Source: an uncultured Bacteroidales bacterium
GTDB taxonomy: Bacteria > Bacteroidota > Bacteroidia > Bacteroidales > Bacteroidaceae
Length of the DNA: 64,000 nucleotides
Direction: 5' to 3'
Assembly (NCBI GenBank): GCA_902774005.1
Contig: CACYGK010000003.1
Location: forward strand, 1-64,000
Shown here in pieces: positions 1 through 8,274 of this stretch. A program made the translations under genes and the position numbers. The stretch's first letter is position 1. Each line of letters opens with the position of its first letter. The notes beneath the pieces were generated by a model. The model was given only the letters and a program-made list of their open reading frames with translations, was not told the origin of the DNA and did no database searches.

Positions 1-547
1 AAGCATAGGAACATCTCTCGATAATGAGAATTTCTATCCATAACTTCCAGTCTGCCACTATTTTATATTTCTCGTCGAAAGGATGAGAAAGAAGCAGGTT
101 GTGCCGCACGAACGTACCCTGATGGCTTAGTGTGTCGGCAAAGATATGTGCATATATGTCAGTATATTTATCCCTTACCCTCTTGCCGTTATCACTTCTG
201 ATGACGTAACCCTCGATGACATCGGTCTTCAGACCTGCACTCTTGACAGTCTCCAACACATTCTTTCCATAGAACCAGTCACCTGCATTCATGAAGATGA
301 CATACTCACCCTTTGCGTGTTCGACTCCTTTGTTCATGGCATTGTAAGTACCTCCATCCGGTTCTGAGCACCACCATGCGATGTGGTCTGCATACTGTTG
401 GATGATGTCTGTGGTACCATCTGTAGAACCTCCGTCAACTACCAGCAGCTCGTAGTCTGTACAGGTCTGCTGCACTACGGAGTCGAGAGTTCTCTTAATG
501 TTTTCATGCTCATTATAGCAAACTGTTATTACAGAGAATGTAGGCAT
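1..547 (-). CDS. GT2 family glycosyltransferase, 3' part cut by window edge
   Basis: The frame is open from an ATG at 547 to the left edge (182 residues seen), so the C-terminus is missing. The product starts MPTFSVITVCYNE, carries the nucleotide-binding motif VVDGGSTDGT near residue 40 and MNAGDWF near residue 90. These are the GT-A fold signatures of GT2 enzymes, with NAGD in the place of the usual DxD. It probably transfers a sugar from a nucleotide donor to a growing envelope glycan on the cytoplasmic side. It is the last gene seen of a minus-strand glycosyltransferase run, 38 bp after the next GT2 gene. Family assignment is firm; donor and acceptor cannot be read from the sequence. Confidence 0.88.
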   Translation of the reverse strand, partial: MPTFSVITVCYNEHENIKRTLDSVVQQTCTDYELLVVDGGSTDGTTDIIQQYADHIAWWCSEPDGGTYNAMNKGVEHAKGEYVIFMNAGDWFYGKNVLETVKSAGLKTDVIEGYVIRSDNGKRVRDKYTDIYAHIFADTLSHQGTFVRHNLLLSHPFDEKYKIVADWKLWIEILIIERCSYA

Positions 548-585
548 AATTCTTTCAGATATGATTGAGGGCGTATATTGGTTAT

Positions 586-1536
586 TCAGATTTTCCTGAT
601 CAGGCAGTAGAGGTAGCCCAACCAGAATGATTTCTTAAGATACTGAGTCAGATGATTGACTTTACATTCAATACCGGATTGGGGATGTCGTTCAACAAGT
701 GACTGGTAACCCCGCAGTTTATCCGCTAATTGTGACATAGGACTTGCATAAATGTCCATAGCACGATAGTCGGTTACACTTTTAAGTATGTGCTCTTTTA
801 ATGCCGGAGTTGTGTAATAATCCATACTTTCTTCCAGCAGTAAGGATGACGGGAGAAGGTCAGCTTTCTGCAGTCCCTTCTTCGTAAGTCCATCGGATGT
901 AACCCTGTAAAAATACAGTACGTCGCTTATGGTACGTATGGACTTGACATAACGACAGTATTCCAAAGTGAATATCTCGTCTTCCCTGAAACTAACTTTT
1001 TCTGAAAAACGGATATTATGCTTTCTGATAATATCGGCACCAAACACTTTGTCCCATGTCCAACCGAATACATCTCCGTGTTTTCCGCACTTCAGTTCGT
1101 ATATTGTATCTTCGATTGATTGCCTGTCCGTGCAATACCTGTCCGAAAGTACAGTCTTCCCTGTTTCCTCATTATCTGACATCGTAGTTTCACCGAAGAA
1201 GGTAATGTCAGCCATGGGGGAATACCCCAATACCGTCTGCAGATAATGAGGCGAGACCCAGTCGTCGGCATCGATGAAAGCAATCCAGTCGCCTGAGGCT
1301 TTCTCCAATCCGGCATTTCTGGCACTGCTTACTCCGCCGTTTTCTTTATAGAAGTACAAGAAACGATTGTCATTTTCGGCAAATGCTTTGCAAATAGAGG
1401 CACTACTGTCCGTACTACCATCATCAACAAGTATTACTTCAAAGTCTTTATAACTTTGAACCCTTATACTTTCTAGACACTCCTGCAAGTACCTCTCTGC
1501 ATTGTATATCGGAATGATTATTGATACAATCGGCAT
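586..1536 (-). CDS. GT2 family glycosyltransferase
   Basis: A 316-residue GT-A glycosyltransferase. The N-terminus MPIVSIIIPIYNAE, the motif LVDDGSTDSS near residue 37 and the metal-binding IDADDWV near residue 90 are typical of GT2. The C-terminal third is helical and more variable, ending in a basic stretch. It lies 16 bp downstream of the GT90 fusion gene and reads in the same direction, so it is probably co-transcribed with it. Role inferred from context: one sugar transfer in assembly of a surface glycan. The sugar is unknown. Confidence 0.9.
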   Translation of the reverse strand: MPIVSIIIPIYNAERYLQECLESIRVQSYKDFEVILVDDGSTDSSASICKAFAENDNRFLYFYKENGGVSSARNAGLEKASGDWIAFIDADDWVSPHYLQTVLGYSPMADITFFGETTMSDNEETGKTVLSDRYCTDRQSIEDTIYELKCGKHGDVFGWTWDKVFGADIIRKHNIRFSEKVSFREDEIFTLEYCRYVKSIRTISDVLYFYRVTSDGLTKKGLQKADLLPSSLLLEESMDYYTTPALKEHILKSVTDYRAMDIYASPMSQLADKLRGYQSLVERHPQSGIECKVNHLTQYLKKSFWLGYLYCLIRKI

Positions 1537-1552
1537 ATACTTAGCTTGTAGT

Positions 1553-3652
1553 TTAAACCCCGTAGGCCTGTTTCATGAAATCACCTCTTCTCAACCTGAC
1601 TGCTACTGCGCGTACATTATTTATAATATGTGCGTAGTCCGCATTGCTCAGACCGGATATCGCCGAACTGATGTCGTGCAGACTTTTTACCGTAATGCCT
1701 ATATTCTGCTCTTTTACCCAACCTGCCAACGACGATTGTTCCCATACTATCACCGGGATGCCGGCGGAAAGATAAAGTGATGTTTTGTGTGAGGTGTTGT
1801 AGCGGAGATATTCACCAAGGTCACCTGTGCACGAGTCGATGCTGTCGCCATCCCATACCAGACCCCATCCACCGGATATGCAGCCCGTCTCTTCAGGTTT
1901 AAAAACACCTGCATATTCTATGTTGCTGTTATTGGAGAAATCCAATGAACCGTCATGCATACCATACAGTCTGTAATGAATATCCGACGCCTCCTTTTCC
2001 TTTAGCAGTTCCTTCAGGAAGGCACTCTTCGATAGGTTGCCGGCAAACACCACTTCGTTTTTTTGTTGCTGAACCTTTGCTTCTGCCTGCATCGGATCGT
2101 CAGAATAGTAATCGAAAAGCCAAAGGATGCGCATAGGTGTGGTGACACCCAAGGCTTTCAATTTATCTGCCATAGCCTGAGTATGAACAATGAGCTGCGA
2201 GGCATTATTGAGTTTTCGCATTTCCTTGCTTGTCTTGTTGAACCTTATTGTCTGTACATCGTGTACCACAAAAACGACTTTCGCCTCACGTTCCAAACAT
2301 TCCTTTGCTAATTTCTGCAGATATTTCCGGTAGAAGTCCTGAATGACTATGATGTCACCAAACTGAACCTCTTTGACAAATTTCTTAACCTGTCTGTCTG
2401 CAAGGAAGTCAGAAAAGAACGGGTAGTGATGATACCGTTTGCCTTCACCTAAAGAGTATTTATAGTTGATGATATCATGTTCCTCATACCCTAAATCCTT
2501 GAATGTATGAAGCACGTCCTTCCTTGCTTTGCTTTGAGCATTGACCTGAGCATCCTTGCCAAGTTTCACTACTTCATTTATGAATATGTGGCGTTGCGCT
2601 CTTGGTTCATTATGCGGTTTTACCACAGTCTCTTTCTGCCCCGTAAGTCTGAAATATTTATCCAGTACCATCAGCGAGATGAGGTCTTCGCGTCCTTTGT
2701 TTCGGAATTGAGCCACCCACTCATGAGCGTGTCTTATAATGGCTATTGCCTCATTGGGATGTGCTTCGTAATACTCTATTTTCTCGATTAAATCGTGATA
2801 ATCGTCAGCTATTTCTATATAATGGTAGTTCGGGATGAGTTTACCTTCCATATACCATGTCTCACATGTAGGACGAGGCATCACAGCTATGCTGTTACTC
2901 GACATCACCCATTTCAGGTTTGATGCCACGTCGTTCCCCTCAAGAGCCATTATATAGCGATATTTCAAATGCTCGTATAGTGGCATCTGTTTCTGTTGGT
3001 AGTTGCTGTCGCTTGTACTCACAAGGTTGCACAAAGGATGGTCTTTCCATTGTGCTATGAATTGAATTCTTCTCGGTTTTCCGCCGGTGTCACCCCTAAA
3101 AATAATCCTGCATTGCTTCTCTTCCCATGTGAAGGGGTCGTCAACCCATGTGAAGTGCCGCACCTTGTCCAGATTGATGATTATATTGTTTCGGTTCTCG
3201 TCAGTGGGAAGGAGCGGACGACTTTTTGTAATCTCTGGAACGGGAAACATATAATTTACATCCCCCGGATTATAAGCCCATCGCAGTTCGGGTGAGAAAA
3301 ATCTGATGTATTCGTATGCATCATAAAAATAAGTGCTGTTTACATAATCATGAACATACGATTCACGTTTCCTGTATGTGAAACTCTCTAATGAAGGTGC
3401 GTCGTCTGGCAATAAAATGCTCTCCTGAAATTTACAGTAGTAGTCAACCCGCTGCTGGATATACCGCTGTTCTTCAACAGGAAGATTATAATAGGCAGAC
3501 AGTTTTCTGCACAGTTGTTTCTGTAGCCACCATGCAGGCCGTAGGCTTCGCAACATGCTTTTTGCGAAAAAAAACACGTGGCTGTTCTTGCGTGTGTGTC
3601 TGAAGAAGAAAGACCAGCAATGTCGTATGTGCTCTTTTATCTTTCCTGCCAT
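1553..3652 (-). CDS. Two-domain glycosyltransferase: GT90 (CAP10-like) plus Gtf3-like GT-B
   Basis: A 699-residue protein that appears to join two transferases. Residues about 150-335 resemble the GT90/CAP10 LPS-modifying family: FRGDTGGKPRR near 185, GNDVASNLKWVM near 239, and a tail with PNYHYIEI near 274. Residues about 354-699 resemble the Gtf3/galactofuranosyltransferase-like GT-B family, with FVVHDV, the GWGLVWDGDS segment near 600 and YNTSHKTSLYLSAGIPVIVW. No signal peptide or membrane span is seen, so it should act in the cytoplasm or at the inner leaflet. It ends 16 bp before the downstream GT2 gene and starts 4 bp after the GT25 gene. The nearby glf suggests galactofuranose as a possible donor for the second domain; this is inference. 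Confidence 0.78.
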   Translation of the reverse strand: MAGKIKEHIRHCWSFFFRHTRKNSHVFFFAKSMLRSLRPAWWLQKQLCRKLSAYYNLPVEEQRYIQQRVDYYCKFQESILLPDDAPSLESFTYRKRESYVHDYVNSTYFYDAYEYIRFFSPELRWAYNPGDVNYMFPVPEITKSRPLLPTDENRNNIIINLDKVRHFTWVDDPFTWEEKQCRIIFRGDTGGKPRRIQFIAQWKDHPLCNLVSTSDSNYQQKQMPLYEHLKYRYIMALEGNDVASNLKWVMSSNSIAVMPRPTCETWYMEGKLIPNYHYIEIADDYHDLIEKIEYYEAHPNEAIAIIRHAHEWVAQFRNKGREDLISLMVLDKYFRLTGQKETVVKPHNEPRAQRHIFINEVVKLGKDAQVNAQSKARKDVLHTFKDLGYEEHDIINYKYSLGEGKRYHHYPFFSDFLADRQVKKFVKEVQFGDIIVIQDFYRKYLQKLAKECLEREAKVVFVVHDVQTIRFNKTSKEMRKLNNASQLIVHTQAMADKLKALGVTTPMRILWLFDYYSDDPMQAEAKVQQQKNEVVFAGNLSKSAFLKELLKEKEASDIHYRLYGMHDGSLDFSNNSNIEYAGVFKPEETGCISGGWGLVWDGDSIDSCTGDLGEYLRYNTSHKTSLYLSAGIPVIVWEQSSLAGWVKEQNIGITVKSLHDISSAISGLSNADYAHIINNVRAVAVRLRRGDFMKQAYGV

Positions 3653-3656
3653 GCTA

Positions 3657-4397
3657 CTATCTGAACCAATATAATATGTGTTTGTAAAATCGTTTGTAAA
3701 ACCATTTCAGTCGCTTCAGCGGTCTGGGTTTGGTCGGAATCATTGTGGGCATAGAGCCGTCACAACTACATTGTACTGCCAGACAGGGGTAGCTCCAATA
3801 GTAGTTTATCAGTCCCTGTTCTACCAGTTCCGTGTGGAAACGGTCAAGGGGCTGGTCACATCTGTTCTTCCTCACATAGTCGACGATAGCCTGAGCTGCC
3901 TTCCTGCTTATGTAATAACAGCCGGCAAACCTGTCGCGCTCTACCCTATACAGATATTGTCCTGCCTTTCTTCTGCTACGTGGCACCAGTAGCAGACTGC
4001 TTTCTTCGTAGTTTACCATGAGAGGTTCGTCGGCATGATTTTGTTCGATTTCATCGAGGGTTCTGAGGAATTTCCCGCGGAATCCGGAGAATAATCGGAT
4101 ATCGTCTTCAAAAACCAGAGCCCCCTGCAGTCCCATCTCCAATATGCGTTCATAAGCACGCAAACCCTTGTATGCACAACTGGTTCGCGGATAAACTCCA
4201 TGCATGGTGTCCTCCTTACCGTTGTCAACGAAATAGTTGTCAAGAATCTCCGGAGTCAGGTCTTCCATATTTCCTTCAAGGATATATTCATACGGGAAAC
4301 CCAATTTTTCCAGTTGCGACTGGACAAATGCTTCACGTTCCTTTTGACCGCGAACATGTATTACGAAGATGTGTATGTTTCTGTTTGATGGTGTCAT
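3657..4397 (-). CDS. GT25 family LPS glycosyltransferase
   Basis: A 246-residue protein from the ATG at 4397. The N-terminus leads straight into HIFVIHVRGQKERE, then SCAYKGLRAYERIL and the acidic motif LVFEDDIRL near residue 95, all typical of GT25 (LPS glycosyltransferase, Lex-1/LpsA type). An upstream TTG at 4427 would add ten residues, but the -7 promoter element lies between it and the ATG, so I reject it. It heads a four-gene minus-strand run (GT25, GT90 fusion, GT2, GT2). The specific sugar is not predictable. Confidence 0.88.
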   Translation of the reverse strand: MTPSNRNIHIFVIHVRGQKEREAFVQSQLEKLGFPYEYILEGNMEDLTPEILDNYFVDNGKEDTMHGVYPRTSCAYKGLRAYERILEMGLQGALVFEDDIRLFSGFRGKFLRTLDEIEQNHADEPLMVNYEESSLLLVPRSRRKAGQYLYRVERDRFAGCYYISRKAAQAIVDYVRKNRCDQPLDRFHTELVEQGLINYYWSYPCLAVQCSCDGSMPTMIPTKPRPLKRLKWFYKRFYKHILYWFR

Positions 4398-4403
4398 TGC
4401 CCG

Positions 4404-4411
4404 CAAAGGTA
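4404..4411 (-). promoter_or_regulatory. Bacteroidetes -7 promoter element for the GT25 run
   Basis: On the minus strand the sequence reads TACCTTTG, matching the TAnnTTTG consensus. It ends only 6 bp before the ATG at 4397, so the transcript would start at or right next to the start codon. No well-spaced TTTG -33 box is visible. Confidence 0.6.
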
Positions 4412-4454
4412 GTGATTTTGTTTGCAAAATGTGAAATATACGAAGTAATTTTAC

Positions 4455-4462
4455 TACTTTTG
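4455..4462 (+). promoter_or_regulatory. Bacteroidetes -7 promoter element for the GT87 operon
   Basis: TACTTTTG matches TAnnTTTG and lies 16 bp upstream of the ATG at 4479. It is arranged back to back with the promoter of the minus-strand run. A -33 TTTG at the usual spacing is not evident. Confidence 0.65.
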
Positions 4463-4478
4463 CACCAAATTACTGATA

Positions 4479-5762
4479 ATGGATTTTTGTAAGAAGATAC
4501 TACAACAGCCATTTTGGTGTAAATACAAAGTTGTATTTACGTTGTGGATGCTTATGGTTATTATCTCCGTAGGACTCCACATGCATAACTTCAACAATTA
4601 TCTGATATACAAGTTCACCTTCTGGCATGCATATGACGGAACGAGTCTTTATGCAGCTTATCCGGAAGATCATTATGATATAAACCACTACGGACCTGTA
4701 TTCAGTCTGATAATGGCTCCCTTTGCCGTTATTCCGTCTCTGTGGGTAGGGGTTTTCCTGTGGCATCTCGTCCTTGCACTTTTCCTCTGGTGGGCTATCC
4801 GTCAGAGTACATTCTCCTGGACCCAACAGGTAGTCATTTTCTGGTTTACGGCACATGAGATGCTCAATGCCTTGGGAATGTCACAGTTCAACGTTGCTAC
4901 GGCAGCGATGATACTGCTTTCCTATATGTCTATCCGACGCGGTAAGGACGTGTGGGGTGCATTCTGGATTGTACTCGGCACCTTGGTTAAGTTGTATGGT
5001 ATCGTCGGACTCGCCTTTTTCTTCTTTACCAAGAGCAAACCGAAGTTTCTCATGTGGCTTGTCATCTGGACTGTCGTTCTCGTTGCTGTTCCTATGCTGT
5101 TCTTCGGAGTACAGTACGAAATAAACCAGTATCGCGAGTGGTTCAGCTGTCTTATGGAGAAGGGAGGAGAGAATGCCTTGTCCGACTTCCAGAATATTTC
5201 CCTCTTGGGATTTGTACGCAAGATAGGATATGCTTGTTCCGCCGGACTCGATTCCTACTACGATGTATTTTGGCGCAGGTCTGTTCCTGATGCCTCAAAC
5301 TGGTGGATGTCAACATGGAACGACCTCTGGCTCATCCTTCCGGGGTTGTGCTACGGAGCACTTCCATACCTTCGCATACGTCAGTACCGCAGCTACCCGT
5401 TCCAACTGATGTGTCTTGCTTCAGTACTTATGTTTGTCAATATATTCAGTACAGGAAGTGAGAACAGTAGTTACATCATATCCATGCTCGGTGTGGCAAT
5501 TTGGTATATTGGAGTCCCTTGGCAGCGAAGTAGACTGGATATGGCATTGCTGATATTCTGTTTCTTCCTTACCTCACTGTCTCCTACCGACCTCTTCCCT
5601 GCATATCTCCGTACCCATTGGATACGTCCCTTTGCACTGAAATCCATACCGGTTGTCCTTATATGGCTGAAACTTGTGTATGAGATGTTAACACGGGATT
5701 ACATGACAGAAAATATAGAATACAATGATTCCGAAGAAGATACACTATTGCTGGCTAAGTGA
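4479..5762 (+). CDS. GT87/DUF2029-type polytopic membrane glycosyltransferase
   Basis: A 427-residue membrane protein with roughly nine to ten hydrophobic segments. The first periplasmic loop has YDGTSLYAAYPEDHYDINHYG, the position where GT-C enzymes such as GT87 carry catalytic acidic residues. Enzymes of this fold use polyprenyl-phosphate sugars on the periplasmic side. It opens a plus-strand operon whose four genes all overlap. Its last 38 bp overlap the next gene in another frame. It is a paralogue of the N-terminal part of the gene at 8270-10153 (same loop pattern with Y-PPIFNILFAPI). Substrate unknown. Confidence 0.8.
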   Translation: MDFCKKILQQPFWCKYKVVFTLWMLMVIISVGLHMHNFNNYLIYKFTFWHAYDGTSLYAAYPEDHYDINHYGPVFSLIMAPFAVIPSLWVGVFLWHLVLALFLWWAIRQSTFSWTQQVVIFWFTAHEMLNALGMSQFNVATAAMILLSYMSIRRGKDVWGAFWIVLGTLVKLYGIVGLAFFFFTKSKPKFLMWLVIWTVVLVAVPMLFFGVQYEINQYREWFSCLMEKGGENALSDFQNISLLGFVRKIGYACSAGLDSYYDVFWRRSVPDASNWWMSTWNDLWLILPGLCYGALPYLRIRQYRSYPFQLMCLASVLMFVNIFSTGSENSSYIISMLGVAIWYIGVPWQRSRLDMALLIFCFFLTSLSPTDLFPAYLRTHWIRPFALKSIPVVLIWLKLVYEMLTRDYMTENIEYNDSEEDTLLLAK

Positions 5763-6492
5763 AAGTCCATTCCCTTCGAAGATTCAGAAGTGTATGGATA
5801 CATGGTCGAAGGTACACCCCGACTATGAGATAATACGTTGGAGTACAAAAAACTTCGATGTCAATTCCGTGCCTTACGTCAAAGAGGCATACGAGGCAAA
5901 GAAGTGGGCTTTTGCAGCCGATTATATCCGTATGTATGCTCTCTATACTCAGGGTGGAATCTACTTGGACTCAGACGTATTCTTATTAAAGCGTTTTGAC
6001 GATTTCCTCGACAATTCATTCTTCTCCAGCATGGAGTACCATCCTATCCAGATAGAGAAATGCGGTACCATGCAATACATTGATACTGAAGGTCACCGTA
6101 CAGCCGATGTCTTTATCGAAGGCATACAGATTCAGGCTGCCGTGATGGGTGCTGAGGCTGGCAGTCCGTTCGTTGCCGAAGTACTTGAATGGTATAAGGA
6201 CAAGCATTTTGTGAAGGAAGACGGAAGTCTGCGTACCGATGTCCTGTCACCTTATATCTATGCCCGTGTGGCAGAACGTTATGGATTCGTATATAAGGAT
6301 ATCGACCAGCTGCTTCCCGGACGCATCCATATCTATCCTTCCGAAATATTTGCCGGCAACAAACACGAGGTCACTCCCCGCAGTTATGCCATCCACATGT
6401 GTGCCCACAGCTGGCATCCTTCTCTCAAGGAGAAAATTAAAAAGTGGTTAGGAATCAAACAACAAGTAAAAGTACAAGATGGGAAATTATAG
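5725..6492 (+). CDS. GT32 family glycosyltransferase (OCH1/capsular type)
   Basis: A 255-residue protein starting MIPKKIHYCWLSESP, the usual first residues of GT32 enzymes. The DxD motif is in GIYLDSDVFLLK near residue 77, preceded by the conserved AADYIRMYALY. It has no membrane segment. The start lies 38 bp inside the upstream GT87 gene; because the family begins exactly with this Met-Ile-Pro-Lys, the overlap seems real. It overlaps the next gene by 14 bp. It likely adds one hexose to the same glycan as its neighbours. Confidence 0.9.
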   Translation: MIPKKIHYCWLSESPFPSKIQKCMDTWSKVHPDYEIIRWSTKNFDVNSVPYVKEAYEAKKWAFAADYIRMYALYTQGGIYLDSDVFLLKRFDDFLDNSFFSSMEYHPIQIEKCGTMQYIDTEGHRTADVFIEGIQIQAAVMGAEAGSPFVAEVLEWYKDKHFVKEDGSLRTDVLSPYIYARVAERYGFVYKDIDQLLPGRIHIYPSEIFAGNKHEVTPRSYAIHMCAHSWHPSLKEKIKKWLGIKQQVKVQDGKL

Positions 6493-7444
6493 TATCAGTT
6501 CTCCTATGACTTTCAAGGACCGTGTCATCTATGCATTACTGTATGGATTCGCTTATGCCTTGTCTTTGTTGCCGTTCAGGGTACTGTTCCTGCTGTCCGA
6601 CTTTATATTTGTCATACTTTACCATTGGGTGAAATATCGCAGACCTGTGGTTCGGAAAAATCTTCGCGATTCTTTTCCTGAAAAGTCGGATGAAGAACGT
6701 GCTGAGATTGAACGTAAATTCTACCATTTCTTCTGCGACTATATCTTCGAGACCATCAAGATGATGTCGATGAGTAAGGCAAAGATGCAACGTCACATGC
6801 AGTTCAAGGGAATGGAACACGTGTGCAAGGCATGTGACGAAGGACATAGCGTAGCCCTGTATCTCGCCCACTATTGCAATTGGGAATGGGTCACATCCAT
6901 CACCCTTGGCATACCTCCATACGCATTCGGCGGACAGGTTTACCACATCCTTGAGAGCAAGGCATTCGATGCGTTTATGCTGAAACTCCGCAGTCGTTGG
7001 GGGTCTGAAAACATTGAACGCCATATCCTGCTCCGGAAGGTCGTATCGGAGTATAGGAAAGGGAAAAAAATGGTGATTGGATTTATTTCCGATCAAGGTC
7101 CGGAGATGCATACAATCCACCATTGGACACAGTTCCTCAATCACGATACAGCCGTCATTACAGGTACTGAAACTGTTGCAAAGAAGTTCGACTTCTCCTG
7201 CGTTTACCTTGACATAATCCGTGAGCGCCGTGGGTATTATACTGTGAACGTGATACCTCTCACAAAGATTTCTGCTGATTACAAGGACTTTGAGATTACA
7301 GATATGTATTTCAAGGCTCTCGAACAGTCAATACGCCGTCAGCCTGAAAACTGGTTGTGGACACATAACCGTTGGAAGCGTACCCGCAAACAGTACGAAG
7401 AGTATATAGCAACCCATCCGCACAACAAAGAAGAGAAACTATGA
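6479..7444 (+). CDS. LpxL/HtrB-type lysophospholipid (lipid A) acyltransferase
   Basis: A 321-residue member of the lipid A late acyltransferase family. One N-terminal hydrophobic segment (residues about 15-42) anchors it to the inner membrane. The catalytic H-x4-D/E motif appears as HYCNWEW near residue 131, and FISDQGP and the C-terminal ENWLWTHNRWKR follow family order. It would transfer a secondary acyl chain to Kdo-lipid A, or to a related lipid. It overlaps the GT32 gene by 14 bp and the next gene by an ATGA, which suggests translational coupling and a link between lipid A maturation and glycan building. Confidence 0.9.
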   Translation: MGNYSISSPMTFKDRVIYALLYGFAYALSLLPFRVLFLLSDFIFVILYHWVKYRRPVVRKNLRDSFPEKSDEERAEIERKFYHFFCDYIFETIKMMSMSKAKMQRHMQFKGMEHVCKACDEGHSVALYLAHYCNWEWVTSITLGIPPYAFGGQVYHILESKAFDAFMLKLRSRWGSENIERHILLRKVVSEYRKGKKMVIGFISDQGPEMHTIHHWTQFLNHDTAVITGTETVAKKFDFSCVYLDIIRERRGYYTVNVIPLTKISADYKDFEITDMYFKALEQSIRRQPENWLWTHNRWKRTRKQYEEYIATHPHNKEEKL

Positions 7445-8259
7445 TATTTGTACGTGATAAGAGTCAGATGTGCAACAACCTTCTGCAGTTTGCACATGTC
7501 TATGCTTGGGCTCGCGAGCATAACCGCAGCGTCATGTCCATGCGTTTCAGTTACAAATACAAGTTCTTCCGTATAAGCCGTTCCCGTTTCGTCAGTTTTC
7601 CGCTCTATCTCTTTGCCAAATACATGTCTGCCCTGAAACTGCTTCCTACAGCCAGTTTCAAACATGAGGAATGTGATGCACAGGCTTTGGAAAAGAAGAT
7701 GCTGAACCGTCGTCACATAGTTGTCAGCGGATGGTATGTGCGTTTCTACGACCTCTTCCTGAAGTACAGGGACGAGATATGCCAGCTTTTCACTATCGAT
7801 TCCAGCATTACCGAACCCGTACGCCGGAAGATGTCCGAGTGGGATGGCATCCGACTTGGAGTACATATCCGTCGGGGTGATTATGCTGCGTGGCGAGGTG
7901 GAATCTATTGTTACAGCGATGAGAAATTTGCCCAATTCATCGGACAGTTTGCGGCTCTTATACCTCAAAAGACCATCGATGTATTCCTTTCCACCAACGA
8001 CCCCTCAGTTTCTGCCGATACGTTCACACGACTCGTGTCCAACCCTCTGGTACGAATCCATCTCTTACAAGGCAATGGTGTGGAAGACCTCTATATGCTT
8101 TCTGAGTGTGATTACATCATGGGACCTCCAAGCACATATTCACTCGTTGCCTCCATGTACCGTGATGTTCCGTTGTGCCGTATGGACACAGTAACAGACG
8201 GACCACTTCAGTTGTCCGACTTCCGTCACTTCGATTATTGGTTCCGCAGGGTTGTGTAA
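7441..8259 (+). CDS. GT11-like (alpha-1,2-fucosyltransferase family) glycosyltransferase
   Basis: A 272-residue protein from the ATG at 7441, which overlaps the upstream stop as ATGA; a longer frame from 7372 would lie inside the acyltransferase gene. The key motif is HIRRGDY at residues 142-148, the donor-binding peptide of alpha-1,2/1,6-fucosyltransferases. The N-terminus (CNNLLQFAHVYAWA) and the SECDYIMGPPSTYS segment near residue 222 also fit the GT11 pattern. It probably adds fucose or a similar deoxyhexose. No GDP-fucose genes are in the window, so the donor is inferred. Confidence 0.78.
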   Translation: MIFVRDKSQMCNNLLQFAHVYAWAREHNRSVMSMRFSYKYKFFRISRSRFVSFPLYLFAKYMSALKLLPTASFKHEECDAQALEKKMLNRRHIVVSGWYVRFYDLFLKYRDEICQLFTIDSSITEPVRRKMSEWDGIRLGVHIRRGDYAAWRGGIYCYSDEKFAQFIGQFAALIPQKTIDVFLSTNDPSVSADTFTRLVSNPLVRIHLLQGNGVEDLYMLSECDYIMGPPSTYSLVASMYRDVPLCRMDTVTDGPLQLSDFRHFDYWFRRVV

Positions 8260-8274
8260 ACATATCTGTTTACA
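8255..8274. terminator. Shared hairpin between convergent genes
   Basis: TGTAAACA, a 4-base loop TATC and TGTTTACA form a perfect inverted repeat. It contains both the TAA of the plus-strand GT11-like gene and the TAA of the minus-strand GT87-FGE gene. No T-run follows on either strand, so its strength as a terminator is uncertain. Confidence 0.45.
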
